Source: Heligmosomoides polygyrus polygyrus (taxonomy: Eukaryota; Nematoda; Chromadorea; Rhabditida; Heligmosomidae). Taken from it: a DNA stretch of 64,000 bases. Under the pieces are notes generated by a model. It was given only the letters and a program-made list of their open reading frames with translations. It did not search any database and had not been told where the DNA came from. This document shows, piece by piece, positions 35,117 to 44,934 of this stretch. Location: contig OX377202.1 in assembly GCA_947396885.1 (NCBI GenBank), positions 63,832,643-63,896,642 of the forward strand, in the 5' to 3' direction. The translations under genes were made by a program, and so were the position numbers. How positions within the stretch are numbered: position 1 is the first letter of the stretch; each line of letters starts with the position of its first letter.

Positions 35117-35371
35117 ACTGCGCCACGCATTCTTCTTCAGCTAGATGTCGTAGAGGCAATTTGAACGTGCTTTAGACCTATTCAATAATTTATGGAGACC
35201 AGCAGGAAGGCAAGTCAGTGTATTATTCTTCCTAAACAAATCTGGCACCAATTCGCCGATCCCGCAAATATTGAAGGCTTGAATGGCCTTGGCGAGAATT
35301 CCGAACCATGAGCTCGGAATATGGTGCACGCGACAGCTGGCGCCTCCTCCAACTGCGCTTCTATGCGCCCT
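35117..35371 (-). repeat. SINE family A copy
   Basis: On the minus strand GGGCGCATAGAAGCGCAGTT and GGAGGAGGCGCCAGCTGTCG form the head, with GGTTCGGAATTC as B box. The body follows to a GAAGAAGAATGCGTGGCGCA end. The TTTATCC tail is lost. Confidence 0.7.
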
Positions 35372-35624
35372 TCCTTTTTCTACGCACTGAAAAATCGCTG
35401 CTTTCCTGCACCTTAAAATGTGGCACCAACCGTAATTTTTCTTCACAGCATTTTTAAAAATAAAATTTCAGTGAGTGTGCTCTCTTTTTGGGGAAGGATT
35501 TTCCCATTTCGAGGAATTCATTCCATACCTTCATGGTCATATAAAGCTTCCCTCAGTCTAAAATTATTCTGCCATTCTTATAATGTCCGGTTTTCTCTGA
35601 AAGAAATTTCTTCTGTTTTGGAGG

Positions 35625-36462
35625 ATGAGTTTCATTTCAAATGCGTCAGCGGCTGCTTTACTTGAAAATGGTATGAATATACACATATTACATGATTTGT
35701 ACTCGCATTTCTCCTTTTGTGTGTTCTGAAATAAAGCAGTACGAGAAGGGAGGAGAAGCGTAATTGAAGATCGTGCCAAAGAGCAACTCGTCTTCGAGAA
35801 ATTGCTGGGCACCCCTTGCGCCACTTCCGCTCGAATGCCCCCACGTCGTGAAAGCAGCTCGCGATAGAGTTGGCACGTAATTCGTCGTTGAACGTCCTTC
35901 GCATTACCTAGTTGGGATTCACAAAAAGTAACGGGCTGTTGCTCGACTCAGTGCTCATCTGCTTCTTTAAGTGGTAGTGCTTTGTGGAGAGATTGTTCCC
36001 TGGTCCAAATTGACCTGTTGTTGATGAATAGCAGGTTTCAACGCACCGCACCGCGCGCGAAAAATGAAAGACGGCTAGCCAAGCCTCCTCCTCATCCAAG
36101 AAACCAGCCTCGTGTTGAAGCAGCGAAACAGAATAGGGCGGAGTTTGCAGTTGCACCGGCGTACGCAAAGCATGAGCAGCTCTTGTCAAAAGCTATCCAA
36201 CGGTGCAATTCAGATGAGTCAAATGGAAGACGCAGGCTTAGCCTCGGCCTGGACCCTATGGGGAGCAGCCGATAGTGCAAAACGAGACAAATGGATCTCT
36301 TCTTCGATTTTGGACACGTCTGTTAATAAGAGAAGTTTAAACGTGATGCGAATGCAATCCCTTGGAGGGAGGTTTGCAACGCTTCTCTACAGCCTGTCGG
36401 AAGATCTACTGGATCGCAAGCTCGAGAACGCATTAGAAGAGCACAGAGAAGAGCTTGCTTGA
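35625..36462 (+). pseudogene. Possible gene with a damaged splice site or frameshift
   Basis: Exon 1 (35625-35670, starting MSFISNASAAALLEN) meets a GTATGA donor. Exon 2 (35740 on) continues in phase after ATAAAGCAG as VREGRRSVIEDRAKEQLVFE and ends RRESSSR before a TAG at 35865. A third open stretch follows an acceptor at 36034 (FQRTAPRAKNERRLAKPPPH). It overlaps a different frame that runs to 36462 (LASAWTLWGAADSAKRDKW, LDRKLENALEEHREELA). No GT donor joins exon 2 to the third stretch in frame, and the last two stretches need a shift. Either it is a broken gene or my junctions are wrong. The family is unknown. Confidence 0.35.
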
Positions 36463-36612
36463 AGAGGTGCCGTCGAGATTCCAAAAGAGGAGCGAGCAGT
36501 TTGCTCCGCTGGAAAGGAAAACTACACCATCTAATGCGAATCCGTTTTCATACAACGTGCTTCCGACTTCTTTCGCTTGAAGATCTCGACCTATCGTCTT
36601 TATTGGATACTA

Positions 36613-37713
36613 ACTAGGGAAGGGTTTCGAATTCCCATGGAACTTCAAGTTGGCTCCTCTAGGGAACAGGATCATTAGAAAGAGCTCGGAAAGCTGATTA
36701 CGAATATGTGCGTCAAAATTGAAAAATGAAACTCCTGAGCGGGTTATTGCCTGCCGAAATCGGGGGCCTCACCACATGCTAACTGTCCGGCACACCGGGC
36801 GCGAGATTGGTGAGCCATCAGGGCCTCCTTAGGAAGGCTCCTCTAGCTGCGGCGGTGGCGCAGGGGAAGTGCTCACGCTCGTCGGGTGCGAAGTCACGGT
36901 TCGGTCCCGTTGCTTCCGAACTTTTTGCAAATCATAATTTATCTTCGAAATGATTAAATAGCTAGAAAAACTACCATACACGCTTACTCTAGCACCCCAA
37001 ATTCAGTGAGAAGAATGGACACCACCTTTCTGGTGAAAAGAACATAGGGAGCGAAGAAAATGCATTCAGTGCAGTAGATCAACGACATTTTGTTTTTCCT
37101 CATCATAGATTCTACTTACCACTTACTTTTTCTTATCATAGGTTCTGTTGATTCACACATTTTTTTGCTTTGTTCCATGAATGCCAAGGTTGTTAGAAAC
37201 ACCTCTAATTATTCAATATACGATTTCGACTCTATTTGTGCAAAATAGTTAATAAAAATGTCACCATAGGAGTTTTCTGCCTTTAAGCAAAAAACCTGCC
37301 TGACTTTTTTAGCCTTTACAAACGTGTATGGTAGTTTTCCCAGCTATTTAATCAGACGCGTGTCATAATTCAGAACAAAAGGTTATTTCGAAGACAAATT
37401 ACGATTTGCAGAAAACGCCGCCAGCAACCGGAAAGACCCAACGACGTCGCACCCGACGAGCGCGAGCACTACCCCTGCGCCACCGCCGCAGCTGGCCGGC
37501 GGCCCTTACGGAACCCGATGGTTCGCCACTCTCGCGCCCGGTGGGTCGCACAGCCAGCCTGTGGTAAGACCCCTGATTCCGTCGGGCCATAAGTCGCTCA
37601 GGTGCTTCATTTTGCAATTTTGACACCCATATTCGTAATCAGCATTCCGAGCTCTTTCTAATGATCCTGTTCTCAACTTGAAGCTCCATGGGAGGTCGAA
37701 ACCCTTCCCTAGT
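36613..37713. repeat. 1.1-kb inverted repeat with tRNA-like boxes (SINE family C)
   Basis: The left arm (36613-36982) is repeated in reverse at 37323-37713, separated by 340 bp. The arms pair throughout: ACTAGGGAAGGGTTTCGA, GATCATTAGAAAGAGCTCGG, and AACTACCATACACG at the inner end. Each arm contains GCGGTGGCGCAGGGG (A-box-like) and GGTTCGGTCCC or its decayed equivalent. The right arm has small insertions. This may be two insertions of one element tail to tail, or a fold-back element. The open frames at 37399-37967 on the minus strand are not convincing. Confidence 0.7.
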
Positions 37714-39114
37714 AAGTTGCAGCTTCTCCGCAAAGCCAGAAAGGCTGCGTGTCCACGAACGTCACCTGTGCACATAAAATGATACCAGGACAGTTGCCAC
37801 TGATACCTCGCTAACGCCGCGCCAAATGAACCAAAATAAAAGGAAAAGGATTGAACAGAAACATACAGGACAACGACTCGTTGGGCAAGGCACAATTCGT
37901 GAATAACGTTTGCCACGCACGAAAGGTACAGGTAAATTAAACGAGGCGTCCGATTTGTATCGAGCATTCAATGATTATAGAGAATCACGCGAAGGTGGAG
38001 CTTGAGAACAGGATCCTTTCACCTCCAGAGTACAGTGATTTCAAAACATTGATGATGGGTTTTAATAGCGCTTGCCTGTTATGTCTTTAATTGCTCAGTC
38101 ATCGAATTATTAGTCTCTTGTAATTATATGGAGGAAATTGCAAATCGCAGTCGTCCAGCTTGATAAATGAGAATTTCCATTACGGCAGCGGTGGAGTACA
38201 GCTCTTAGACAACTGTATTTCATCATTTTCTTCTTTTCGGTCCGTCATCTTCTCCCGCACGAAATATGAATATGCTGGCATTTCGAAAAGTTGTAGGCGG
38301 CTATAGGACTGAGGCCAGCAGGCGGTTGCGAACCAATCCTTTCAGGCCACATCGTATGCTCATTAAGAATAACATGGCACACTATCAGAGGGTTCAAGAA
38401 ACTGCCATCAAGTGCCACGCTTCGTAGCTCTGTAAGCGACAGGGCGAATCTGTTGTTGTGCCGAGGCTTCTAAATTGAAGCGCAGCATAGCCCCATCTAC
38501 AAAAGTCCACAGGTTGCAGTGGCGCTAGCGCAGGCGGGTCTTAACACCGTGCAGACGCCTTGGCGTGACCGTAGGCAGATCTACAGGAAGAGACAAAAGG
38601 GTACTCAGCCCACTCATGTTCTACAATCCATCAGATTCGATGAGTGGGCGAAGGCTGCTTTGTGGAGTCGTTTGGTGGACCTACCAGAAATGATGACGCG
38701 TTACGAACGCTATTAGATAGGTGTAGAGCCAACATCGACAAGAATTAACCTACCACTAGAAAAGAAGCGACCGTCGTTGAATAAAATTGAGCTACTGAGT
38801 ATTTTGGAGCATCGTCTTACCATAAGAGGTACCGTGTCCAAATTTCCTGCCGACCTCTGGGTACTCCAAGAATGGCTGAAAATCCATTGCGCATCGAGTT
38901 GTGATGATAACGTAAAGGGACGCGGGGAACCGATTCCATGTGCTTAGAAAGTATGCCGCAAATATTTGGTGTTTTAATAATGGCTAGAACATGGGATTGA
39001 CAAACTCCTAACAGAGGCGAAATGACACATTCAGGTAAGACATCCACAATGTAAGAGGCATCATTTAGGTTAGACTTGCGCCAAAGCCTGGTGTTCGGCT
39101 CAGGGTTGAAGCTC

Positions 39115-39152
39115 ATGCACTGGTAGCGACGACTCTTGTGCTACCAGTGCAT
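39115..39152. repeat. 13-bp hairpin
   Basis: ATGCACTGGTAGC is exactly inverted as GCTACCAGTGCAT with a 12-base loop. No element boundary is visible around it. Confidence 0.5.
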
Positions 39153-40419
39153 ACATAAACTTATCAGTAAAAGTGCTTCTTGGCCTCGGTGGGGCCAGCC
39201 TTCTCGTTCTAACTCGGATTTCAGCTTCTTGTCAGATGTGGCGAGGGCGGTTTTCGTCGAGTAGAGATGTAGATTCATCGGTCGCGCAGTAGGTCAAGCA
39301 TGTCTCGTTTAGAGCGCTTCATTATACAACGTTCATATATAAATCACCCCACTTCTCTCATAAAGTACTGCACTAGTTTTGAAAGTGTTTCATATTACAA
39401 CTTCATTGGCAAAAATGATCGACAACTGTTACCAAATATGGAATGGACTATTCACCCTATGTAATCGGCTGCTTTGCTGCCTAATTTGTGTAGTTCCCTA
39501 CTATGGCGAAGGGAATGGGGATTCCAGATGCGTCTCACAGCATGTATGGATGCTATATAGAAACTGCTGAATTCTTAGGGTGTCGAGAATTCAACAGTCC
39601 GAATCTGCCCTTTATCTTGCCTCGGAGAAGGAGATTTATCTTGATACTGGTTAAGGAATGCTTTGGTTATAATATTTCGAAATGCTGGCTAGATTTGACT
39701 CATAAGTAAGGGATCTGGCTGTGCCCAGTGACAGTTGCAGTTTGCTTCATGAGCAAAGTATAGCAGCCGTTTCTAGATCGTCCTCCTGCTTAGCTTAATG
39801 TATGTACAGCAGATGATTCTTTACTTATTTATCTGCTGCGCACAGACAAAACTATTAGGTTGAATCATACATTTGGCAACATTTCTGTTTTTTGTTCTGG
39901 AATTCAAAGTAAACCCACTAAAGTATTATATTTTGTTTGAAAGCTTGTTTTCTATCGATCATTTTGATATGAGTCGTTAATTTTCCTTGCTTGGTGAAAC
40001 GTCTTATTCGTTAGAACGACGCAAAGTGAAAAAGTGTGCCATTTCGTTTTCAATTCGATTAAGCTCGTCAGCAACCCATCGGCGGAATCAAGCACATTAA
40101 GAACGTCACCGGCAAGTTATTCCTAACCGAATACGTGCGAATACGTTATTGGGGATTGTATCGGAAGCTCCTTTCCGCCCAGAAGAGCAACAAAACCAAA
40201 CCACTCCCGAGAAGACCAACTTTTGTAAGCAAGGGCGCCGCCTGCGCAAATCCATCAAGAGTAGGAGTGACTGCTGATCTCCACTCCTCCCAGTGAACCA
40301 CCGGTTGACGGCTGCAGAGGATTGGAAGGTCGCTAAAATCGCCTTCGTCATTGCCTCATGCGTTGACGGAAACCCAAGTAAATCGCTGCGCTTCACACCA
40401 GAAGTGCACACGAAATTCT

Positions 40420-40505
40420 GGCCGTTAAATTTTCTTAACGAAATTTTTTAACGGAAAATTTTCGTTAAATTTCCGGTAAATCGTTAAATTTCGTTAAAAA
40501 TACAT
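40420..40505. repeat. Word repeat built from CGTTAAAT
   Basis: Overlapping CGTTAAATTTC words in both orientations, starting just after GTGCACACGAAATTC. Related to 41740-41865. Confidence 0.5.
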
Positions 40506-41081
40506 TTAGCTGTAAACCATTATTTCAGCTGAAAAAAAGGAAAACCTTATACGTTTCAACTTCAAGAGGTCAACAGCTAATGTTCAAGGAAGGAGTGTAG
40601 TACTGCAATGTAAAGTAAACAGATCATCATCAACAAACATAGAAAAATAAACAAGCCTTCAGTAACAAATTATCTACAGGGTATAGAATAAGAACAACTA
40701 TGGAGTTACCATTCAAGGCAAGATGATCATCGGTAAGGCATCCTGAAATGTGTGATCAGGTAGTTACCCGGAGTTCCACCCTTTCCTAGTTCTTCTGTTA
40801 AACTGTTCTACGAACGTGTGCAATCGCCGTACAGGCACCAGCCCATCAAGTACAGAAAGAATTGATAAAAATACAGTAAAAACCCCTTCAGTGGAATGTT
40901 AACACGTTGACGAACGCACAATTTTTGAGTGCCTGGTGCGTGGGACCAATCATATCTCTGCAACGTCGGGACAGTGATACGACATCGTGTCACACGGTCT
41001 CACACTGCTGAGAAGGTGTGACACGCCGTCTTCGTGTTAACGTTCAAGAAAGGTAGCTTTCCAAGTTTTTGCTATTAGCGT

Positions 41082-41285
41082 TTATGTAAAATAGCTTAAA
41101 ATACCTCGAATACGTTCAGCGGCCGAAAACATTCGCTCCGTCTCGACTGCTTCATGTGGGCAAAAGTATTTTGAGATGAGAAGCGCCAGGTGAGAATAGG
41201 CATACCCTACGAAGACCAGCATCTTTGTGAATTCCTTGACCTGCTTGGGGACTCGGCAAAGAAAATTTCTAGCTTCAAAATACAT
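41082..41285 (-). pseudogene. hAT transposase C-terminal remnant
   Basis: The minus-strand frame contains LALLISKYFCPHEAVETERM followed by FSAAERIRGIL. This resembles the C-terminal dimerisation region of hAT transposases, where a phrase of the type SVxxERxFSxAG is conserved. Nothing of the catalytic core is visible and no ends were found. Confidence 0.5.
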
Positions 41286-41290
41286 TAAAG

Positions 41291-41563
41291 GCTAAGGATA
41301 AAGGATGGCGATACTCAATCCCTTCTGGGATACGGGGCTCATTCTACTTCTACAGGATACCCTGGAGACAATGGCTTGCGGTGGCCAGCCGATGAAGAAA
41401 TCAGCGCTTTGTCCTTGCCAGGCAAGTTCGGTACCAATTCAGCGACCCCAGTGGGATCGAAGGCTTGGTTGGCCTGGGCGGGAAATCCCGAAGAAGGACC
41501 AGCAACTTGGTATAGGGTGCACGCGACAGCCAGCACCTCCCCCGACTGCGCTACACGTGCTAC
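41291..41563 (-). repeat. SINE family A copy
   Basis: On the minus strand a GCACGTGTAGCGCAGTCGGG head is followed by the body, with an AAGGATAAAGGATGG tail complement at 41292. The B-box region is partly eroded. It is close in sequence to the 16337 copy. Confidence 0.75.
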
Positions 41564-41739
41564 CAAAATGTATTATTTCTAAAAATTCAAAACGAATTGA
41601 ATTGATAAAAACATCAAAATATTCTTGTTGATTTCAGTAGTTTTCCAGGAACAGTCCTAATCGGGAGGGTGAGACCTAGAACATTAGAGAAGGGGTAAAT
41701 GTGATACTGAGGGTAAATGTGATAAACTCACTGAGAAAA

Positions 41740-41865
41740 AAGTCCGTTAAAAATTCCGTTAAATTCCTAAAAATTTCCGTTAAGTCGTTAAGCCAGATTT
41801 TACCGAAAGATGCCGTTAATTCGTTAAATTCGTTAAATCGTTAGCTGTTAAATGTGCACCCCTGC
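41740..41865 (-). repeat. Word repeat (CGTTAAAT) with AGGGGTGCAC head
   Basis: Read on the minus strand AGCAGGGGTGCACATTTAAC leads into AACGATTTAACGAATTTAAC and further words. The head resembles that of the CGTAAAT repeats although the word differs. Confidence 0.55.
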
Positions 41866-43161
41866 TTCCGACTGCCGACAGCTCCGGCACCGGTTCAAGC
41901 GAGGGGACCTGGATCGAATCCTTTACAATTTACGACATTTGGGTCGTAAATCAAAAATTTTCCTAAATGTGATCCATAAATTCATAGCAGGGGTCCACGG
42001 GTCCACACAGACAACCCCGCTTTGTGTAAAGGCGGCTCAACTTCCACTTTTTTCCTTCTCCCTCTCTGCCTCTCTCTCTCTCTGCTTAACCATTACTCAG
42101 CATTGTAAGGCTGCCAATTGGTATCAGCTTTGCTCTCGAGGAGAAGTAAGCGGGAATAATTGGGTTTATCGTAGTCGGGGGAGGGCACATTCCTAAAAAG
42201 TACGAAACAACTTGACTTGAGTCTCACGGAGCGGCTTCTGGAGTAGAGAATAGGACCTAAAATGACAAAATTCACAACAAAAAAAAACAAAGAGAAGTAT
42301 GTGCGATTTTGCCGCGGTTGCAAACAGACAACGTTATGCGCCCCCTCACTAGGACGGATCTGGTTTATAACATGTCAAACGATGCTCAGCACGCGTCATG
42401 CGTCTTTGTGTGCTCTTATCGCCGTGGTAGATCCTGGTTATAATATGTCAGGAGGCGGTCAGCGGTGTTCGAATGTGCTTTGGCCGCCGAGTTGTCGCTG
42501 CAACCGCGGCGATTTGTTTGTTTTTAGTTTGGTTGTTCGTTCAGTTGTTTGTTGGGTGCCATTTTGTCTTTCTGAAGTCGCTTCATATGTCTCAAGTAAA
42601 TTACTTACGTCATTTTTTGTTATGTGCCCCCCCCCCGACTAGGATAGATCCGAATAAATATTTAATTCGAGAGTGAACTCCTCACCAGGAGATTGTGTCC
42701 TTCTTCCCGTTGGCGGGAAGGCACTTCGCATTCAAGTTGTCAGGGATCATTTCTTTCTAACTGATTGAAAGACATGCAAATCCGTCCTGTACGTGAAGAA
42801 AACGTCTCTTGACTAATTCGTATTCTGTTCGCCACCCTCTTGTCCGCTTGTCCACAAACGCTTTTTTCCAACCCAACCGAGTAGAATTGATGGAAGCCCA
42901 TGAGGAAATACCATTCATGACTGAATACACGGTAAGGAGTAGTTACTAGACTCTCATGGAAAGAGCAATCCACTACGCTTTCCAGCAAATCACCAAAGCA
43001 CATCACAATCTGCCCTTCACTAACAGAGCTTCAGAATTCGACCAGCGCGTGGCAGTTAATACTAGGTAAACACACATGGAGCCAAGGTTAACTAATGCTT
43101 ATCTTCCATCTTGTGAAGATTTTCCCTTAATAGCCTTCTCATCTGCAGCCGTCCCGACTAA
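41866..43161. other. Non-coding stretch with no recognised feature
   Basis: A TC-rich run lies near 42060-42085, and two related phrases (GGTTATAATATGTCAGG and GGTTTATAACATGTCAAA) occur near 42360 and 42433. No gene is supported. Confidence 0.4.
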
Positions 43162-43399
43162 AGGTCTCCGCATACTTTTGCGGCGGGCGGCATGCGGCAA
43201 AGCTCGTGAAACGCGCCGCTCACTCACTCTTGAGTCTTTCTGGCGGCAAATCGGTGGGAAATCAGTGGCGGCGGCAATATTGATGCGAACAATTATTGCT
43301 GCTGCCGCACTTGCCGCGCCGCCGCCAACGGCAAGCTCTGCGTTTCTGCCCTATGGTTAAGGATAGGGTCGCAGCGTTGCCGCAGTGCGGGTGGGGCCT
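43162..43399. mobile_element. Candidate small GC-rich MITE
   Basis: AGGTCTCCGC at the left is roughly inverted as GTGGGGCCT at the right, and TAA flanks both sides (43159-43161, 43400-43402). The interior is GC-rich with many GCGGC and GCCGC words. It resembles 25186-26248 in TAA flanks and composition but the terminal repeats match only in part. Confidence 0.4.
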
Positions 43400-43559
43400 T
43401 AAAGCTGGACTTGGCTCTTCAGCTTAGATTCAGCTTCTTTCGAATTAAACTGAGTAGCTTCAAATTCACTTACTAACGATGCACAATATACTTTCATTTA
43501 TTTAAAAAAATACCTCGACTATCCAAGGTGATGCAAAAATGTGGTCATACCGTTTCAGT

Positions 43560-43890
43560 ACTATCCGCCTGCTGTAGAACTGTTTTAGGACTCATATCAA
43601 CCGAACAGTTCATTGTTAACTGGACTCTCTTCATTCTAAACCGGACTTTTTCATTCTGAACAGAACATTTCATTTTAAACTTAACACTCTTTAATCGAAG
43701 CCACATTTGAAAAAAAAGAACATTTTGCAAAAAGTCAGACGCATCTGAAGTTTAAATAAACATTGCTTAACCATTTGCCTTGAGCAGTCTCCTAAGAAAA
43801 AACTACAGTTAGAATAAACACAAAATTCTTATCTTGCTTGAAAAATGTTCGGTTTAAAGCGAAATAGTCCGGTAAACAATGTAAAGCATC
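43560..43890. repeat. Degenerate short repeats around TTCATTCTAAACCGGACT
   Basis: About four imperfect copies of a roughly 21-base unit run from 43605 to 43690. Inverted echoes (GTTCGGTTTAAAGCG, GTCCGGTAAAC) lie near 43848-43878. Confidence 0.45.
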
Positions 43891-44122
43891 CCGTTCAAAG
43901 GAAAAATGGCATGTCTCAAGGAAGAGCAACTCCCCATTTTATCGTAGTCGATAGCATCACAAGCAAACGAAATGGAAACTAAAATGGTTGGAATTTTATG
44001 GTTGTGCCTTCTAATTGTTCGCCGTGAATATGCTTTCTTTTAATTCTTTTCAACGAGTTTTTAAAACCTAACGCGTCCAGTTTCCTTTGGAGAGTTCAAT
44101 TGATTCTAGAGGGTCGGCTAGA

Positions 44123-44221
44123 AATTCAGTATTTATTTACATTACTTATTACCTTTATTTATTTATTACAGCGTTAATTGCGGCTTAAGGTGAAGTTAAC
44201 GCTGTAAATAAATACTGAATT
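44123..44221. repeat. 99-bp palindromic element
   Basis: AATTCAGTATTTATTTAC at 44123-44140 is exactly inverted at 44204-44221. Inside, ACAGCGTTAA (44168) pairs exactly with TTAACGCTGT (44196). It may be a minimal fold-back MITE. Confidence 0.6.
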
Positions 44222-44283
44222 AGCCTTAATTACCGTAACCAGAAAATATCTCTAGGAATATAGTGATAGTAATATGTACAGGT

Positions 44284-44367
44284 ACTTCTTACGATTTACG
44301 ACGTTTTTTGCGTAATTACGATTTTCGATTTACGCGATTTCCGATTTCATTTGTGCACACCCCTGGT
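44284..44367 (-). repeat. Word repeat (CGTAAAT) copy
   Basis: On the minus strand CAGGGGTGTGCACAAATG leads into CGTAAATCG words. It shares its head with 23770 and 26931. Confidence 0.55.
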
Positions 44368-44934
44368 GGGTAACCCCATCACAAGCCATGGCGAAAGCTC
44401 GCTGACCAATAGCTAGCAGGGCAATGGCGTTAGTCGGAAGTGGCGTACACAGCGTACACTGGCATTCTTTGGTCGTTATGGACTGGCTACAGAGGGACGA
44501 ACCGCTTCGGCTAAAGAAGCCACTCACTGAGCGCAATTAATGTCGGAGAAAGAGAACAAGAGAGATGCTCCTGACCTGGTCAATCAGAATAAATGCGGGG
44601 TAGTGCATTTTCCGCATGAAACACTGTGCGAAACACGTTGTCGGTACACGCTAGGACGGGATGGCGACGACAAACAAGAACTGCGGACACAGCGGATGCG
44701 CCAAGCTTTACAGACAGAAGGAACATCAAGTGGGCAGAGGGAGGTCCGCACTAACGCGACTTACGACTTCTTTCGCACTTGTATTGTGGCTCGCAAGCTC
44801 TTGTAAGGCAGCAGTTGGTCGATTCAAGGGGGGGGGGGGGGAACTACAACGAACCCATAAAGTGGGTAAATTACTAGAAAAGGAAAAATATCGGCTCTGG
44901 TAAATCAACGTATGAGCGTATTCTAATATTGGAG

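Larger units (their letters stand above)
37714..41081. other. Stretch with weak frames only
   Basis: The plus-strand frame 38519-38716 (IRFDEWAKAALWSRLVDLPE) and an open stretch near 40095-40300 look somewhat coding, but no gene model is supported. A short hairpin lies at 39115-39152 and a word repeat at 40420-40505. Confidence 0.35.

Noticed and set aside
37399..37967. Minus-strand open frames of 75 and 153 codons
   Set aside because: They lie mainly in the arm of the inverted repeat and their composition follows the repeat.
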